Source: Labilibaculum sp.
Lineage (GTDB): Bacteria > Bacteroidota > Bacteroidia > Bacteroidales > Marinifilaceae
Direction: 5' to 3'
Length of the DNA stretch: 64,000 nt
Assembly: GCF_963664555.1 (NCBI RefSeq)
Contig: NZ_OY761461.1
Span: 2,418,001 to 2,482,000 of the forward strand
Shown: positions 53,888-63,008 of the stretch, one piece after another
Layout of the letters: every line of letters starts with the position of its first letter
Numbering within the stretch: the first letter of the stretch is position 1
The notes under the pieces: generated by a model
Seen by the model: only the letters and a program-made list of their open reading frames with translations
What the model was told of the DNA's origin: nothing
Database searches by the model: none
Made by a program: the position numbers and the translations under genes

Positions 53888-53911
53888 GAATCGAATTTAA
53901 CCAGCAGCCAA

Positions 53912-55312
53912 ATGATAAAGTTTAAATACCTAAAAAAAGAATTACTTGCCGATGTAATTACTCCGGTGAGTATGTATCTGAAATTGAGAGATCGGTTTCC
54001 GGGTGCAATATTATTGGAAAGTTCGGATTACCACAGTCCTGAAAATGCAAGCTCTTTTATTGCCTTGGAGCCAATTGCAAGCATCACTTTAAAAGATGGG
54101 CAGCTGATTGAAGAAATAGAAGGCAAAAAAGAAATTTGTGATGCTGTAGGCAAGGGGAAACGCTTTGTTTCAGGTAAGTTGAAGGACTTTGTGAATCAAT
54201 TTGATCTGGAAGGAAAGGAAAATGTACCCAAGGCAAATGCACTTTTTGGTTACACAACATACGATGCAGTTCCTTATTTCGAGGACTTGGATTTTAATCT
54301 GGAGAAAAAACAGTCGGGGATTCCGCAAATGTGCTATTCTCTTTACCGGTTCATCATCGAAGTAAATCATTTCAACAATACTTTGAAGATTATTGAATTG
54401 GTGAAAAATGGGGATGAGTCCAGAATACGTGAAGTTTCTGATTTGTTGAGAAATAGAAACCTGCCGGCTTTTACTTTTTCGCTGGAAGGTGAGGAGCAAT
54501 CGAATATGGACGATGAAACCTATAAAAAAATGGTGACTTTGGGTAAGAAGCACTGCAAAAGAGGTGATGTTTTTCAGATTGTTCTTTCCCGTCAGTTTTC
54601 ACAAGCTTACAAAGGTGATGATTTTAATTTGTACCGTGCTTTGCGATCAGTTAATCCATCGCCTTACTTGTTTTATTTCGATTACGGATCGTTCCGGATT
54701 ATGGGATCATCGCCTGAAGCACAGATTGAAATTAAAAATAAGAAGGCATACATTCACCCAATTGCAGGAACATTTAGAAGAACAGGTGATGCCGTGAAAG
54801 ATGCTGAATTGGCTAAAGATCTTCTGAAGGACGAAAAAGAACAGGCTGAACACGTGATGCTGGTCGATTTGGCCAGAAACGATTTAAGTCGTGATGCACA
54901 AAATATCAAAGTAGAAACCTTTTGTGAAGTACAGTATTTTTCACACGTAATTCATTTGGTATCTAAGGTTTCCGGCGAGCTTCCTGATGATTACAACCCG
55001 TTTCAATTGATGGGAGATACATTTCCTGCAGGAACCTTATCGGGAGCACCTAAATACCGTGCTATGCAGTTGATCGATGAATACGAACCAACGGCAAGAG
55101 GTTTTTACGGCGGTTGTATTGGTTCATTGGGATTTAACGGGGAAGTAAATCAGGCAATCATGATTCGAAGCTTTTTAAGCAAGGACAATCAGCTGTACTT
55201 TCAGGCTGGTGCCGGAGTGGTTGAAAAATCGAAAGAGGAAAATGAGTTAAACGAAGTAGGTAATAAATTGGCTGCCTTGCGAAAAGCAATGGAATTGGCT
55301 CAAAATATATAG
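53912..55312 (+). CDS. trpE: Anthranilate synthase component I
   Basis: 466 residues. The N-terminal part holds the Trp feedback motif LLESSDYHS (LLES element) near residue 33. The chorismate-binding C-terminal domain has IMGSSPEAQIE, IHPIAGTFRRTGD, VMLVDLARNDLSRDAQ and GDTFPAGTLSGAPKYRAM. With TrpG it makes anthranilate from chorismate and glutamine, the first step of tryptophan synthesis. First structural gene of the trp operon, controlled by the trpL attenuator and probably by feedback at the protein level. Confidence 0.97.
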   Translation: MIKFKYLKKELLADVITPVSMYLKLRDRFPGAILLESSDYHSPENASSFIALEPIASITLKDGQLIEEIEGKKEICDAVGKGKRFVSGKLKDFVNQFDLEGKENVPKANALFGYTTYDAVPYFEDLDFNLEKKQSGIPQMCYSLYRFIIEVNHFNNTLKIIELVKNGDESRIREVSDLLRNRNLPAFTFSLEGEEQSNMDDETYKKMVTLGKKHCKRGDVFQIVLSRQFSQAYKGDDFNLYRALRSVNPSPYLFYFDYGSFRIMGSSPEAQIEIKNKKAYIHPIAGTFRRTGDAVKDAELAKDLLKDEKEQAEHVMLVDLARNDLSRDAQNIKVETFCEVQYFSHVIHLVSKVSGELPDDYNPFQLMGDTFPAGTLSGAPKYRAMQLIDEYEPTARGFYGGCIGSLGFNGEVNQAIMIRSFLSKDNQLYFQAGAGVVEKSKEENELNEVGNKLAALRKAMELAQNI

Positions 55313-55315
55313 GAT

Positions 55316-55885
55316 ATGAAGATTTTAGTTTTGGATAATTACGATTCCTTCACCTATAATTTGGTGGAATATTTGCGAAAGTTAGGTGCGAAGGACATTG
55401 AAGTGCACAGAAACCGGGAAATCGATTTGAAAGAGGTGGCAAAGTTTGATAAGATCCTATTGTCGCCTGGACCAGGGATTCCTGACGAAGCAGGGATTTT
55501 AAAAGATGTGATCCGCGAATACGCAGCCACCAAATCGATATTAGGTGTTTGTTTGGGAGAACAGGCAATTGCAGAAGTGTTTGGCGGAAACATTGAGAAT
55601 TTGGATAAAGTATATCATGGTGTGGCTACTTCGGTTTTTCGGACTGCTGATGACAAAGGTGTTTTGCAGGGAATCGATCAGGAGTTTACGGCAGGAAGAT
55701 ATCATTCATGGAATGTAACCAAAGAGAATTTGCCGGATTGCTTGCTGGTTACCTGCGAAGATGCTGAAGGACAGATCATGGGAATCCGCCACAAGGAATA
55801 TGATGTGCAGGGCGTGCAGTTTCATCCCGAATCGGTATTGACTCCCAATGGATTGAAAATGATTGAAAACTGGTTAAATTCTTAA
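55316..55885 (+). CDS. trpG: Anthranilate synthase glutamine amidotransferase component
   Basis: 189 residues of a class I glutamine amidotransferase: LDNYDSFTYNLVEYLRKLGA, KILLSPGPGIPDEAG, the nucleophile cysteine in GVCLGEQAIAEVFGG (the usual His after GVCLG is Glu) and the catalytic His-Glu pair in VQFHPESVLTPNG. It supplies ammonia to TrpE. It starts 3 bases after the trpE stop. The Glu in place of His in the nucleophile loop is a small oddity. Confidence 0.96.
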   Translation: MKILVLDNYDSFTYNLVEYLRKLGAKDIEVHRNREIDLKEVAKFDKILLSPGPGIPDEAGILKDVIREYAATKSILGVCLGEQAIAEVFGGNIENLDKVYHGVATSVFRTADDKGVLQGIDQEFTAGRYHSWNVTKENLPDCLLVTCEDAEGQIMGIRHKEYDVQGVQFHPESVLTPNGLKMIENWLNS

Positions 55886-55926
55886 GTCTAACATCTCAAT
55901 TCTTACATCTCAAATCTATATTAACA

Positions 55927-56919
55927 ATGAAAAATATACTTCACCATTTATTTGAACACAAAACCTTAAAAAAAGAGGAAGCGAAAGAGGTTTTAATTCA
56001 GATTGCAAAAGGGAATTTTAACGAATTTCAAATTACTTCTTTTTTAACGGTTTTTATGATGCGAAGCATTACCGTTGAAGAATTAACAGGATTTCGTGAA
56101 GCACTTCTTGAATTATGCATTCCTGTTGACCTATCGGAATACAATGGCGTTGATTTGTGCGGAACCGGAGGCGATGGAAAAAACACCTTTAACATTTCAA
56201 CTTTAGCTTCATTTGTAGTGGCCGGTGCAGGAGAAAAAGTAACCAAACACGGAAATTACGGTGTTTCTTCTTTTTGCGGATCGTCTAACGTGATTGAGCA
56301 CTTGGGTTATCAGTTTAAAAATAAGGAAGAGGATTTGAAACGGGATCTGGATAAAGCAGGAATTTGCTTTCTACACGCTCCTTTATTCAATCCGGCCATG
56401 AAAAATATAGCGCCAATTCGTCGCGATTTAGGGGTTCGTACCTTTTTCAACATGTTAGGACCTTTGGTAAATCCATCTCGGCCAAAGAATCAGATTGTCG
56501 GGGTTTTCGATTTGGAACTGGCCCGTTTGTATCAGTATTTATTGCAGGAAACAGATTCCAGTTATACAATCATTCATGGAATTGATGGGTACGATGAGGT
56601 TTCCCTGACCGGAAAAGTGAAATTGATTGGCAACCAGATGGAAGAGCTGTTGGAGCCGGAAGCATTTGGAAAAAGGAAATTGAATCCGGAAGAATTGTAT
56701 GGCGGTGAAAGGGTAGAGGAAGCGGCTAAAATTTTTGTCGATATTTTGAAAGGGAAAGGAACTTATGCACAGAACTCGGTAGTTACGATCAATGCAGGCT
56801 TGGCAATTCATTGTTTGCATCCTGAAATTAGCAGGGAAGATGCCATTGGCAGAGCCGAAGAAGCTTTGCTTTCGGGAAATTCGTATGAGGTATTGAAGAA
56901 ACTGACAAAAGGAAATTAG
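55927..56919 (+). CDS. trpD: Anthranilate phosphoribosyltransferase
   Basis: 330 residues, normal length. PRPP- and anthranilate-binding signatures are VDLCGTGGDGKNTFNIST, KHGNYGVSSFCGSSNVIE, FFNMLGPLVNPSRP and VVTINAGLAIH. It attaches phosphoribose to anthranilate. The gap to trpG carries a short TCTTACATCTCAAATCT-type dispersed repeat fragment; trpC starts 2 bases after its stop. Confidence 0.97.
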   Translation: MKNILHHLFEHKTLKKEEAKEVLIQIAKGNFNEFQITSFLTVFMMRSITVEELTGFREALLELCIPVDLSEYNGVDLCGTGGDGKNTFNISTLASFVVAGAGEKVTKHGNYGVSSFCGSSNVIEHLGYQFKNKEEDLKRDLDKAGICFLHAPLFNPAMKNIAPIRRDLGVRTFFNMLGPLVNPSRPKNQIVGVFDLELARLYQYLLQETDSSYTIIHGIDGYDEVSLTGKVKLIGNQMEELLEPEAFGKRKLNPEELYGGERVEEAAKIFVDILKGKGTYAQNSVVTINAGLAIHCLHPEISREDAIGRAEEALLSGNSYEVLKKLTKGN

Positions 56920-56921
56920 GC

Positions 56922-57713
56922 ATGAATGCAAAGCAAAATATATTAGACAAGATTGTGCAGCAAAAATTGGCTGAAGTAGCTGTTGCGAAAGAACAGATGC
57001 CCATTTTTCAATTGATGGAGCAGGAGAATTTCAAACGTACTTGTTTCTCAGCCAAAGAATCGATTAGCAGGAAGGGCGCTTCGGGTGTGATTGCAGAATT
57101 CAAACGTCAGTCGCCTTCGAAGGGAGTGATTAATGGAACGGCAAAACCGCAGGAAGTGGTGAAAGTCTATCAGGAAGCAGGGGTTTCGATGGTTTCAGTA
57201 CTGACTGATGAGGTGTTTTTTGGCGCAAAAGATTCAGATTTTGAGTTGGCCAGACAGACGTTAAGCATTCCATTGCTGCGGAAAGAATTCATAGTAGATG
57301 CCTATCAGATTTACCAGTCGAAAGCCATGGGCACCGATGTGATTTTGTTGATTGCAGCTATATTGAGTCCGCAGCGCTGCAAGGATTTTGCCTTTATCGC
57401 AAAGGACTTGGGCATGGAAGTATTGCTTGAACTGCACGATGAATCGGAACTGGAACACGTGAACCGATTTGTCGATTTGGTGGGAATCAACAACCGAAAC
57501 CTGAAAGATTTTTCGGTTGATACCGATCGATCAATCCGATTGGCGGCCAAATTACCCGAAGACATAATCCGCGTAGCCGAAAGTGGTCTGGATAGTCCTG
57601 AAGTTGTTCGGAGGATGAGGGAGAATGGTTTTCAGGCATTTTTAATGGGAGAATATTTTATGAAAACAGAACAACCGGGTTTAACCTGTCGTCAATTTAT
57701 ATCGAATCTGTAG
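56922..57713 (+). CDS. trpC: Indole-3-glycerol phosphate synthase
   Basis: 263 residues of a TIM-barrel enzyme with GVIAEFKRQSPSKG, VSMVSVLTDEVFFGAKDSD, LLRKEFIVDAYQIYQSKAMG, VGINNRNLKDFSVD and IRVAESGLDS, the standard active-site lysines and glutamates. It closes the indole ring from CdRP. It is a separate polypeptide from trpF, unlike the E. coli fusion. Confidence 0.97.
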   Translation: MNAKQNILDKIVQQKLAEVAVAKEQMPIFQLMEQENFKRTCFSAKESISRKGASGVIAEFKRQSPSKGVINGTAKPQEVVKVYQEAGVSMVSVLTDEVFFGAKDSDFELARQTLSIPLLRKEFIVDAYQIYQSKAMGTDVILLIAAILSPQRCKDFAFIAKDLGMEVLLELHDESELEHVNRFVDLVGINNRNLKDFSVDTDRSIRLAAKLPEDIIRVAESGLDSPEVVRRMRENGFQAFLMGEYFMKTEQPGLTCRQFISNL

Positions 57714-57733
57714 GGACACGCCATGGCGTGTCC
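57714..57733. repeat. Perfect 20-bp palindrome between trpC and trpF
   Basis: GGACACGCCA / TGGCGTGTCC is perfectly self-complementary and begins on the base after the trpC stop. A second palindrome (CATTCGAATG) follows about 10 bases later. No T run follows, so it is not a usual terminator; it resembles short dispersed palindromic repeats. Confidence 0.75.
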
Positions 57734-57805
57734 GAATGGCGCATTCGAATGATGAGTTGAACAATATGACCTGTCTGTACATTACGGCAATTAAATAAAA
57801 AAACA

Positions 57806-58447
57806 ATGAAAATAAAAGTCTGCGGTCTTCGCGATAAAACAAACCTTAAGGAGCTGACAGCATTGCCGTTGGATTACATGGGCTTTATCTTTTATTCAAA
57901 ATCTGTACGTTATGTGGGTGACGATTTTGATGAAGAAATCACGAAGATGATTCCATCGCATATCCGTAAAGTTGGTGTTTTTGTGAACGAAGCCGCAGAA
58001 AAGATTCTGACTTTGGCGAAGAAATATCAACTTGATGCAATTCAGTTGCACGGAGACGAAAGTCTGGAAGACTGTCAGAAAATAAAAGATTCTGGCTTAG
58101 AGGTGTTTAAAGCCTTTCAGGTGAATGAGTCATTTCAATTTAAAAGTCTGGATACTTATCAATCTGCATGTGATTATTTTCTATTCGATACAAAATCAGA
58201 TGCGTATGGAGGAAGCGGAAAAAAGTTCGATTGGCGAATCCTCGAAAATTACAAAGGCGAAACTCCTTTTTTCCTGAGTGGAGGAATTGGAATTGAAGAT
58301 ATTGAGGCGGTAAATGCCTTTCAGCATTCCAAGCTATTTAGCTTGGATGTGAATTCAGGATTTGAACAAAGTCCTGCAGTAAAGAATGTGGTATTGGTAA
58401 AAGAGTTTTTAAAATCAGTAAGACAAACTAAAGATGAGCAAAAATAA
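57806..58447 (+). CDS. trpF: Phosphoribosylanthranilate isomerase
   Basis: 213 residues of a TIM barrel: [15 protein letters not shown] at the start (catalytic Cys in KVCG), [39 protein letters not shown] and [14 protein letters not shown]. It isomerises phosphoribosylanthranilate to CdRP. Its last 14 bases overlap trpB, which implies translational coupling. Confidence 0.96.
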   Translation: MKIKVCGLRDKTNLKELTALPLDYMGFIFYSKSVRYVGDDFDEEITKMIPSHIRKVGVFVNEAAEKILTLAKKYQLDAIQLHGDESLEDCQKIKDSGLEVFKAFQVNESFQFKSLDTYQSACDYFLFDTKSDAYGGSGKKFDWRILENYKGETPFFLSGGIGIEDIEAVNAFQHSKLFSLDVNSGFEQSPAVKNVVLVKEFLKSVRQTKDEQK

Positions 58448-59624
58448 ATATGCAGTAAATGAGCGTGGTTACTACGGGCAATTTGGCGGTGCTTACATTC
58501 CGGAATTGTTACGTGCCAATGTTGATGAATTACGCGAAAACTATCTGAAAATTATCAATTCGGAGCAGTTTCAGAAGGATTATAAACGATTGTTGGATAA
58601 TTACGTGGGCCGGCCAACACCATTAACTAAAGTTGGTAATTTATCGAAGCGTTACGGAACCAATATCTACTTAAAACGCGAAGACTTAACGCATACCGGA
58701 GCTCATAAAATAAACAATACCATTGGGCAGATTCTAATTGCCAAATACATGGGCAAAAACCGTATCATTGCTGAGACAGGAGCAGGGCAGCATGGTGTGG
58801 CAACGGCTACCGTTTGTGCTTTGTTTGGATTGGAATGCATTGTGTATATGGGCGCCCTGGATATCGAGCGTCAGGCACCAAATGTGGCTCGTATGAAAAT
58901 GCTGGGCGCGAAGGTGGTTCCTGCCATTTCGGGAAATCAGACCTTGAAGGATGCCACCAACGAGGCCATCCGCGATTGGATTGCCAACCCGAATTCATTC
59001 TACCTGATTGGTTCGGTGGTTGGGCCGCATCCATATCCCGATATGGTAACCCGCTTGCAGTCGATTATATCGAAAGAAATTCGTGAGCAATTAACCATTG
59101 AGACAGGGAATCCGAATCCTGATTACGTGATTGCCTGTGTAGGTGGTGGCAGCAATGCCGCGGGAGCTTTTTATCACTATCTGGATGAAGAGGATGTGAA
59201 ATTAGTGGCTGTTGAGGCTTCCGGCCTGGGTGTTAACAGTGGCGAAACAGCAGCAACCATTACCATTGGCGATGTTGGTTTTATTCACGGCAGCAAAACC
59301 ATGCTGATGCAGGATGAAGATGGTCAGATTACGGAACCTTACTCCATTTCGGCAGGTTTGGATTATCCGGGCGTTGGACCTTTGCACGCACATTTGGCCG
59401 AAACGGGCAGGGCACAATTTCTCTCGGTAACCGATCAGGAAGCTTTGGATGCCGCTATGATACTGGCACAATCCGAAGGAATTATTCCCGCTTTGGAATC
59501 GGCACATGCTTTGGCAGCCTTGGAGCAAATGACCTTTGATAAAGACGATGTGGTAGTCGTGAATCTTTCAGGAAGAGGCGATAAGGATATGGAGACCTAC
59601 ATGAAAGAAATTAATAATTTGTAA
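58434..59624 (+). CDS. trpB: Tryptophan synthase beta subunit
   Basis: 396 residues. The PLP lysine lies in the motif HTGAHKINN (near residue 86), with [13 protein letters not shown] upstream, [22 protein letters not shown], a [15 protein letters not shown] phosphate loop, and [12 protein letters not shown] at the C-terminus. It condenses indole with serine. Start overlaps the trpF end. Closely follows the canonical TrpB1 form. Confidence 0.98.
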   Translation: MSKNKYAVNERGYYGQFGGAYIPELLRANVDELRENYLKIINSEQFQKDYKRLLDNYVGRPTPLTKVGNLSKRYGTNIYLKREDLTHTGAHKINNTIGQILIAKYMGKNRIIAETGAGQHGVATATVCALFGLECIVYMGALDIERQAPNVARMKMLGAKVVPAISGNQTLKDATNEAIRDWIANPNSFYLIGSVVGPHPYPDMVTRLQSIISKEIREQLTIETGNPNPDYVIACVGGGSNAAGAFYHYLDEEDVKLVAVEASGLGVNSGETAATITIGDVGFIHGSKTMLMQDEDGQITEPYSISAGLDYPGVGPLHAHLAETGRAQFLSVTDQEALDAAMILAQSEGIIPALESAHALAALEQMTFDKDDVVVVNLSGRGDKDMETYMKEINNL

Positions 59625-59739
59625 TTAATATTAGATAACCCCAAACCCCTAAAGGGCTTAAAAAAATCATAATATGCGTCTAAAGTTGTGAAGACTCACA
59701 TATCTCACATCTCAAGTCTCACGTCTCAAATCTAAACTA

Positions 59740-60489
59740 ATGAACCGAATAGATCAATTATTTCAAAATAAAGGAAAGGATATCTTATCCATCTATTTTC
59801 CTGCCGGATATCCAAACTTGAACGACACCGTACCCAACCTGCAGCTTTTGCAGGACAAAGGGGTTGATTTGGTAGAAATTGGAATCCCATTTTCCGATCC
59901 ATTGGCCGACGGACCTGTCATTCAGATTGCTGCAAAGCAATCCTTGGATCAGGGAATGAGCCTGAAACTGCTTTTTGAGCAGCTAAAGGATGTTCGCCGC
60001 AGCATTACAATGCCTTTGATATTAATGGGCTATTGGAATGTTGTTTTTAAATATGGTGTGGATACTTTCCTGCTGGATTGCCAAAGCTGTGGTATCGACG
60101 GAGTGATTCTGCCCGATTTGCCATTGGAAGAGTACGAAGAGGAATTCAAAGCAAAGTTTGAATCGCACGGCGTGTATAACATTCTGTTGGTAACTCCGCA
60201 GACTACCGACCAGCGCATGGCGAAAATTGAAAAAGCTGCCAAAGGATTTTTATACATGGTTTCATCCTCGGCTACTACAGGCGGCGCTTTGGAGCAGAGT
60301 ACCGAGAGGGAAGACTACTTTAAAAAGGTAACAAGTCTGGATATTCCTTCCCTCATCGGATTTGGAATTCACGACAAGGCAAGCTTTCAGCATGCTTCCG
60401 GTTTTTCGAACGGAGCAATTATTGGCACCGCATTCATAAAAGCCTTAGCCGGCGGTACGGCTTCCGAATTTATTGATGCTTTATTGTAA
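59740..60489 (+). CDS. trpA: Tryptophan synthase alpha subunit
   Basis: 249 residues, TIM barrel: YFPAGYPNLNDT, VEIGIPFSDPLADGPVIQIA with the catalytic Glu and Asp region, LPDLPLEEYEEEF, YMVSSSATTGG and LIGFGIHDKASF. It releases indole for TrpB. The 115-base gap before it holds a CCCCAAACCCCTAAAGGGC-type repeat fragment and a TCTCA tandem element. Last gene of the operon; no classical terminator is seen before the REP element. Confidence 0.96.
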   Translation: MNRIDQLFQNKGKDILSIYFPAGYPNLNDTVPNLQLLQDKGVDLVEIGIPFSDPLADGPVIQIAAKQSLDQGMSLKLLFEQLKDVRRSITMPLILMGYWNVVFKYGVDTFLLDCQSCGIDGVILPDLPLEEYEEEFKAKFESHGVYNILLVTPQTTDQRMAKIEKAAKGFLYMVSSSATTGGALEQSTEREDYFKKVTSLDIPSLIGFGIHDKASFQHASGFSNGAIIGTAFIKALAGGTASEFIDALL

Positions 60490-60515
60490 GAAATGAATAA
60501 AGTTTGCTGCTAATA

Positions 60516-60633
60516 ATCCCGAAGGGATTTGATGTTTATAGCACATGATTAAGGGTGTGATATTTGACCCCGATGGGGTCACACCTTTACCTTCACGATT
60601 GTTGCTATAAACATTTGAATCCTGCGGATTCCA
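60516..60633. repeat. REP/REPIN-like palindromic element, copy 1
   Basis: About 118 bp with nested inverted repeats: ATGTTTATAGCA opposite TGCTATAAACAT, and a central GACCCCGATGGGGTC palindrome, plus flanking CCGAAGGGATT / AATCCTGCGGATT. It matches 61271-61389, with the transposase gene between. Confidence 0.85.
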
Positions 60634-60649
60634 TTTCTTTTGGATCTAT

Positions 60650-61117
60650 TTAATCTTCAATCCATTTAAATAAATAATCATCCTTGAAATCAATCTCATA
60701 TTTCTTTAAAAATGAAATATATTCTTCTTTAAATGATTTGCGTTTGTGATGTTCTTTCTGATTTTGAATATACCTCACTACATGATCCAATGCGGAATGA
60801 GAATATGAAAAAGCACCATAACCTTCCTGCCATTCAAACCTAAATTGTGAAAATCCTTTTTCTTTAATAAAGGTGTTCGACGATTTTTTAATTTCCCTTA
60901 CCAAATCAGATAAACAACAGCTTGGTTTCATTCCTATCAAAAAATGAATATGATCTGGCGTGCCATTTACGGCAAGTATTTTCTGCCCTTTGTTTTGAAC
61001 AATACCTGTTATGTATTTAAACAATTCTTCTTCCCAGTCCTTTTTTATTAAAGATTCTCGGCCTTTAACTGCAAAAATTATCTGGATATAAATTTGGGAG
61101 AATGTACCAACGCTCAT
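60650..61117 (-). CDS. IS200-like REP-associated tyrosine transposase (RAYT)
   Basis: 155 residues of the Y1 transposase family. The HUH metal motif appears as GTPDHIHFLIG near residues 53-63, and the nucleophilic tyrosine as VVRYIQNQKEHH near residue 118. Length suits RAYT enzymes, which act on flanking REP hairpins rather than on their own IS ends. Copies of the same palindromic element lie on both sides (60516-60633 and 61271-61389), the classical RAYT context. Confidence 0.9.
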   Translation of the reverse strand: MSVGTFSQIYIQIIFAVKGRESLIKKDWEEELFKYITGIVQNKGQKILAVNGTPDHIHFLIGMKPSCCLSDLVREIKKSSNTFIKEKGFSQFRFEWQEGYGAFSYSHSALDHVVRYIQNQKEHHKRKSFKEEYISFLKKYEIDFKDDYLFKWIED

Positions 61118-61532
61118 TATTTCTATTTTGTTGATTTAATGAAATTTAATTGTTTGAAATTAGACATCTTTTAAAGACATTGAATGGGGATTTTAAGAAA
61201 TGATTTTTAGATGATCTTATAAAATTCCGAGAGGATTTCATGTTTATATAATTTGATGTAAATGGGGGGAATCCCAGAGGGATTTAATGTTTATAGCACA
61301 TGATTAAGGGTGTAATATTCGACCCCATCGGGGTCGAACCTTTACTTTCACGTTTGTTGCTATAAACATTTGAATCCTTCGGATTCCATTTTGCATTCTT
61401 TCAGTTAAGGGAAAATCCGGCAAGATCCTTTCTTTTTGTTTGTGCGATGCAATTAAATTATTCCTTACTGCTTCCTTCCAGTTGTTTTTGCAGTTGTGTT
61501 TGCATTACATAGAACTACTAAGGCAATTTATT
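61118..61532. other. Gap with REP copies, no gene
   Basis: Besides REP copy 2, a truncated third copy lies at 61221-61250 (TTCCGAGAGGATTTCATG). The rest is AT-rich with no support for a gene. Confidence 0.6.
61271..61389. repeat. REP/REPIN-like palindromic element, copy 2
   Basis: The same layout as 60516-60633, in the same orientation: ATGTTTATAGCACATGATTA, GACCCCATCGGGGTC centre, then TGCTATAAACATTTGAATCC. The shared blocks are almost identical. Confidence 0.85.
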
Positions 61533-61721
61533 TTACTTCTTTATCGAATTGGTTATCGTTTTATAAAACACCACAATGATAATGACTCCAAAACATACAA
61601 TGTTTGCAATTCCGATTATAGTTCCAAAAATAGAATTAGTTGTATTCAATATGTAGATTCCTAATACTATGAATAAGAATGAAAGTCCAAATGCTTTTAA
61701 AATACGTAAGAATTTTTTCAT
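61533..61721 (-). CDS. Small membrane protein
   Basis: From the ATG at 61721 the product is 62 residues with two predicted helices (LRILKAFGLSFLFIVLGIYIL, IGIANIVCFGVIIIVVFY) and a basic tail. An in-frame start at 61745 is possible. No family is recognised. It belongs to a run of tiny membrane-protein genes on the same strand. Confidence 0.5.
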   Translation of the reverse strand: MKKFLRILKAFGLSFLFIVLGIYILNTTNSIFGTIIGIANIVCFGVIIIVVFYKTITNSIKK

Positions 61722-61897
61722 ATTTTCTTTTTTTGTTAGTTTCATTGCAATGAATGCCAATGTTAATCTGTCTAATAAGCTCAAGTAACTCACTTTGATT
61801 CTAATATTTCTTCATTTTTACAGATAACTACCTAAATAGCCTACCATCAAGAGTTACTTTTCCTATAAATCAGGATTTTTGTCTCTCATGATAAATT

Positions 61898-62165
61898 GTC
61901 ACGATCAGAAATACTAGACGTTGGGTGTGTTCATTCTGTTTTTATAGGCAATCCGAATAAATCCCGATACGGTAATAAATCCTATTCCAATAATAAATCG
62001 ATATTCTTTAAAAGGATTCCAGGAAATGATATCAGTTAATGCAATAATCAGTATAATCAGCATCATCAACCAAATCAGTATGCCTAAAGCCCAAATTGTT
62101 TTCGTTAATAAATTCATTTCAATCTGTTTATAAATATGTGGTGAATTCTAAGTAAACACAACCGT
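61898..62165. repeat. Duplicated ~270-bp module, copy 1
   Basis: Almost identical to 62738-63008, including a small gene and both flanks (start TTGTCACGATCAGAAATACT, end AAATATGTGGTGAATT). Confidence 0.85.
61914..62117 (-). CDS. Small two-helix membrane protein, duplicate 1
   Basis: 67 residues: MNLLTKTIWALGILIWLMML then LIIALTDIISWNPFKEYRF and a second hydrophobic stretch, with a basic C-terminus (YKNRMNT). Only a handful of residues differ from the copy at 62755-62958. The preservation of the frame in both copies supports a real gene, although the duplication may simply be recent. Function unknown. Confidence 0.6.
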   Translation of the reverse strand: MNLLTKTIWALGILIWLMMLIILIIALTDIISWNPFKEYRFIIGIGFITVSGFIRIAYKNRMNTPNV

Positions 62166-62198
62166 GTTTAGTCCAATAATCAATTTTTAGCCGTTCGC

Positions 62199-62420
62199 TT
62201 ATTCACTAACAGCCTTCATCTTCACATACACCATTTTCACAATAGCCAGAGTTGCCAAAATCTTAAGCATATTTCCAGCAGCAACACCAACAGCATAACC
62301 CAAATTGTAAGGGGTAGAGTTGACATCGCTAAATGACATGTCGAATACTGTGAAAATAAGAGAAAGTAAAAAGATGCAAAATAGCATCAGAAAAAAACGG
62401 AGGGTCTTGTCGTTTGTCAT
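62199..62420 (-). CDS. Small membrane protein
   Basis: 73 residues with two likely helices (FFLMLFCIFLLSLIFTVFDM, MLKILATLAIVKMVYVKM). No family recognised. Same strand and spacing as its neighbours (17 bases to the next gene upstream). Confidence 0.5.
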   Translation of the reverse strand: MTNDKTLRFFLMLFCIFLLSLIFTVFDMSFSDVNSTPYNLGYAVGVAAGNMLKILATLAIVKMVYVKMKAVSE

Positions 62421-62437
62421 TTTTAGTTTTTTAATAC

Positions 62438-62686
62438 TTATGGTTTGGGTTGAATGTTTTTTGTCAGGTTATTTGTTTTTATAGCTTTTTCTGCATTTAT
62501 CTTTTTAATCATTGCATTACCAATCAAACCGGCCAATACAAAAAAAATTAAAAAGCCTGCCGATGAAAAGATAATTTTCCAGGTTTCTCCAGTATCGAAA
62601 CTATTAATCATGACAATAAAAGACCATATCAAACTTACCTTCATAGGAATAAGTACTGCAATAAATTTCTTCTTTAAGTCACTCAT
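62438..62686 (-). CDS. Small membrane protein
   Basis: 82 residues with two helices (AVLIPMKVSLIWSFIVMI, IIFSSAGFLIFFVLAGLIG) and a basic tail (KINAEKAIKTNN). Not recognised. Lies between the two copies of the duplicated module, probably co-transcribed with 62199-62420. Confidence 0.5.
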   Translation of the reverse strand: MSDLKKKFIAVLIPMKVSLIWSFIVMINSFDTGETWKIIFSSAGFLIFFVLAGLIGNAMIKKINAEKAIKTNNLTKNIQPKP

Positions 62687-62737
62687 GTCTTATCGATTTC
62701 AATTTTACAAACTGTAATTTTGTCTCTCCTAATAGAT

Positions 62738-63008
62738 TGTCACGATCAGAAATACTATACATTGCGTGTGTTCATTCTGTTTTTATAGGCATTTCGAATA
62801 AATCCAGATGTGGCAATAAATCCGATTGCAATAATAAATCGATATTCCTTAAAAGGATTCCAGGAAATGATATCAGTCAATGCAATAATCAGTACAATCA
62901 GCATCATCAACCAAATCAGTATGCCTAAAGCCCAAAATATTTTCGTTAATAAATTCATATCAGTCTGTCTATAAATATGTGGTGAATTTGAAATAAACAC
63001 AAGGGTGT
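62738..63008. repeat. Duplicated ~270-bp module, copy 2
   Basis: Second copy of the 61898-62165 module, direct orientation, about 840 bp apart. The left end starts TTGTCACGATCAGAAATACT. Confidence 0.85.
62755..62958 (-). CDS. Small two-helix membrane protein, duplicate 2
   Basis: 67 residues from the ATG at 62958: MNLLTKIFWALGILIWLMML then LIIALTDIISWNPFKEYRF. An upstream in-frame start at 63054 would add 32 residues not shared by the first copy, so the shorter start is preferred. Function unknown. Confidence 0.6.
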   Translation of the reverse strand: MNLLTKIFWALGILIWLMMLIVLIIALTDIISWNPFKEYRFIIAIGFIATSGFIRNAYKNRMNTRNV

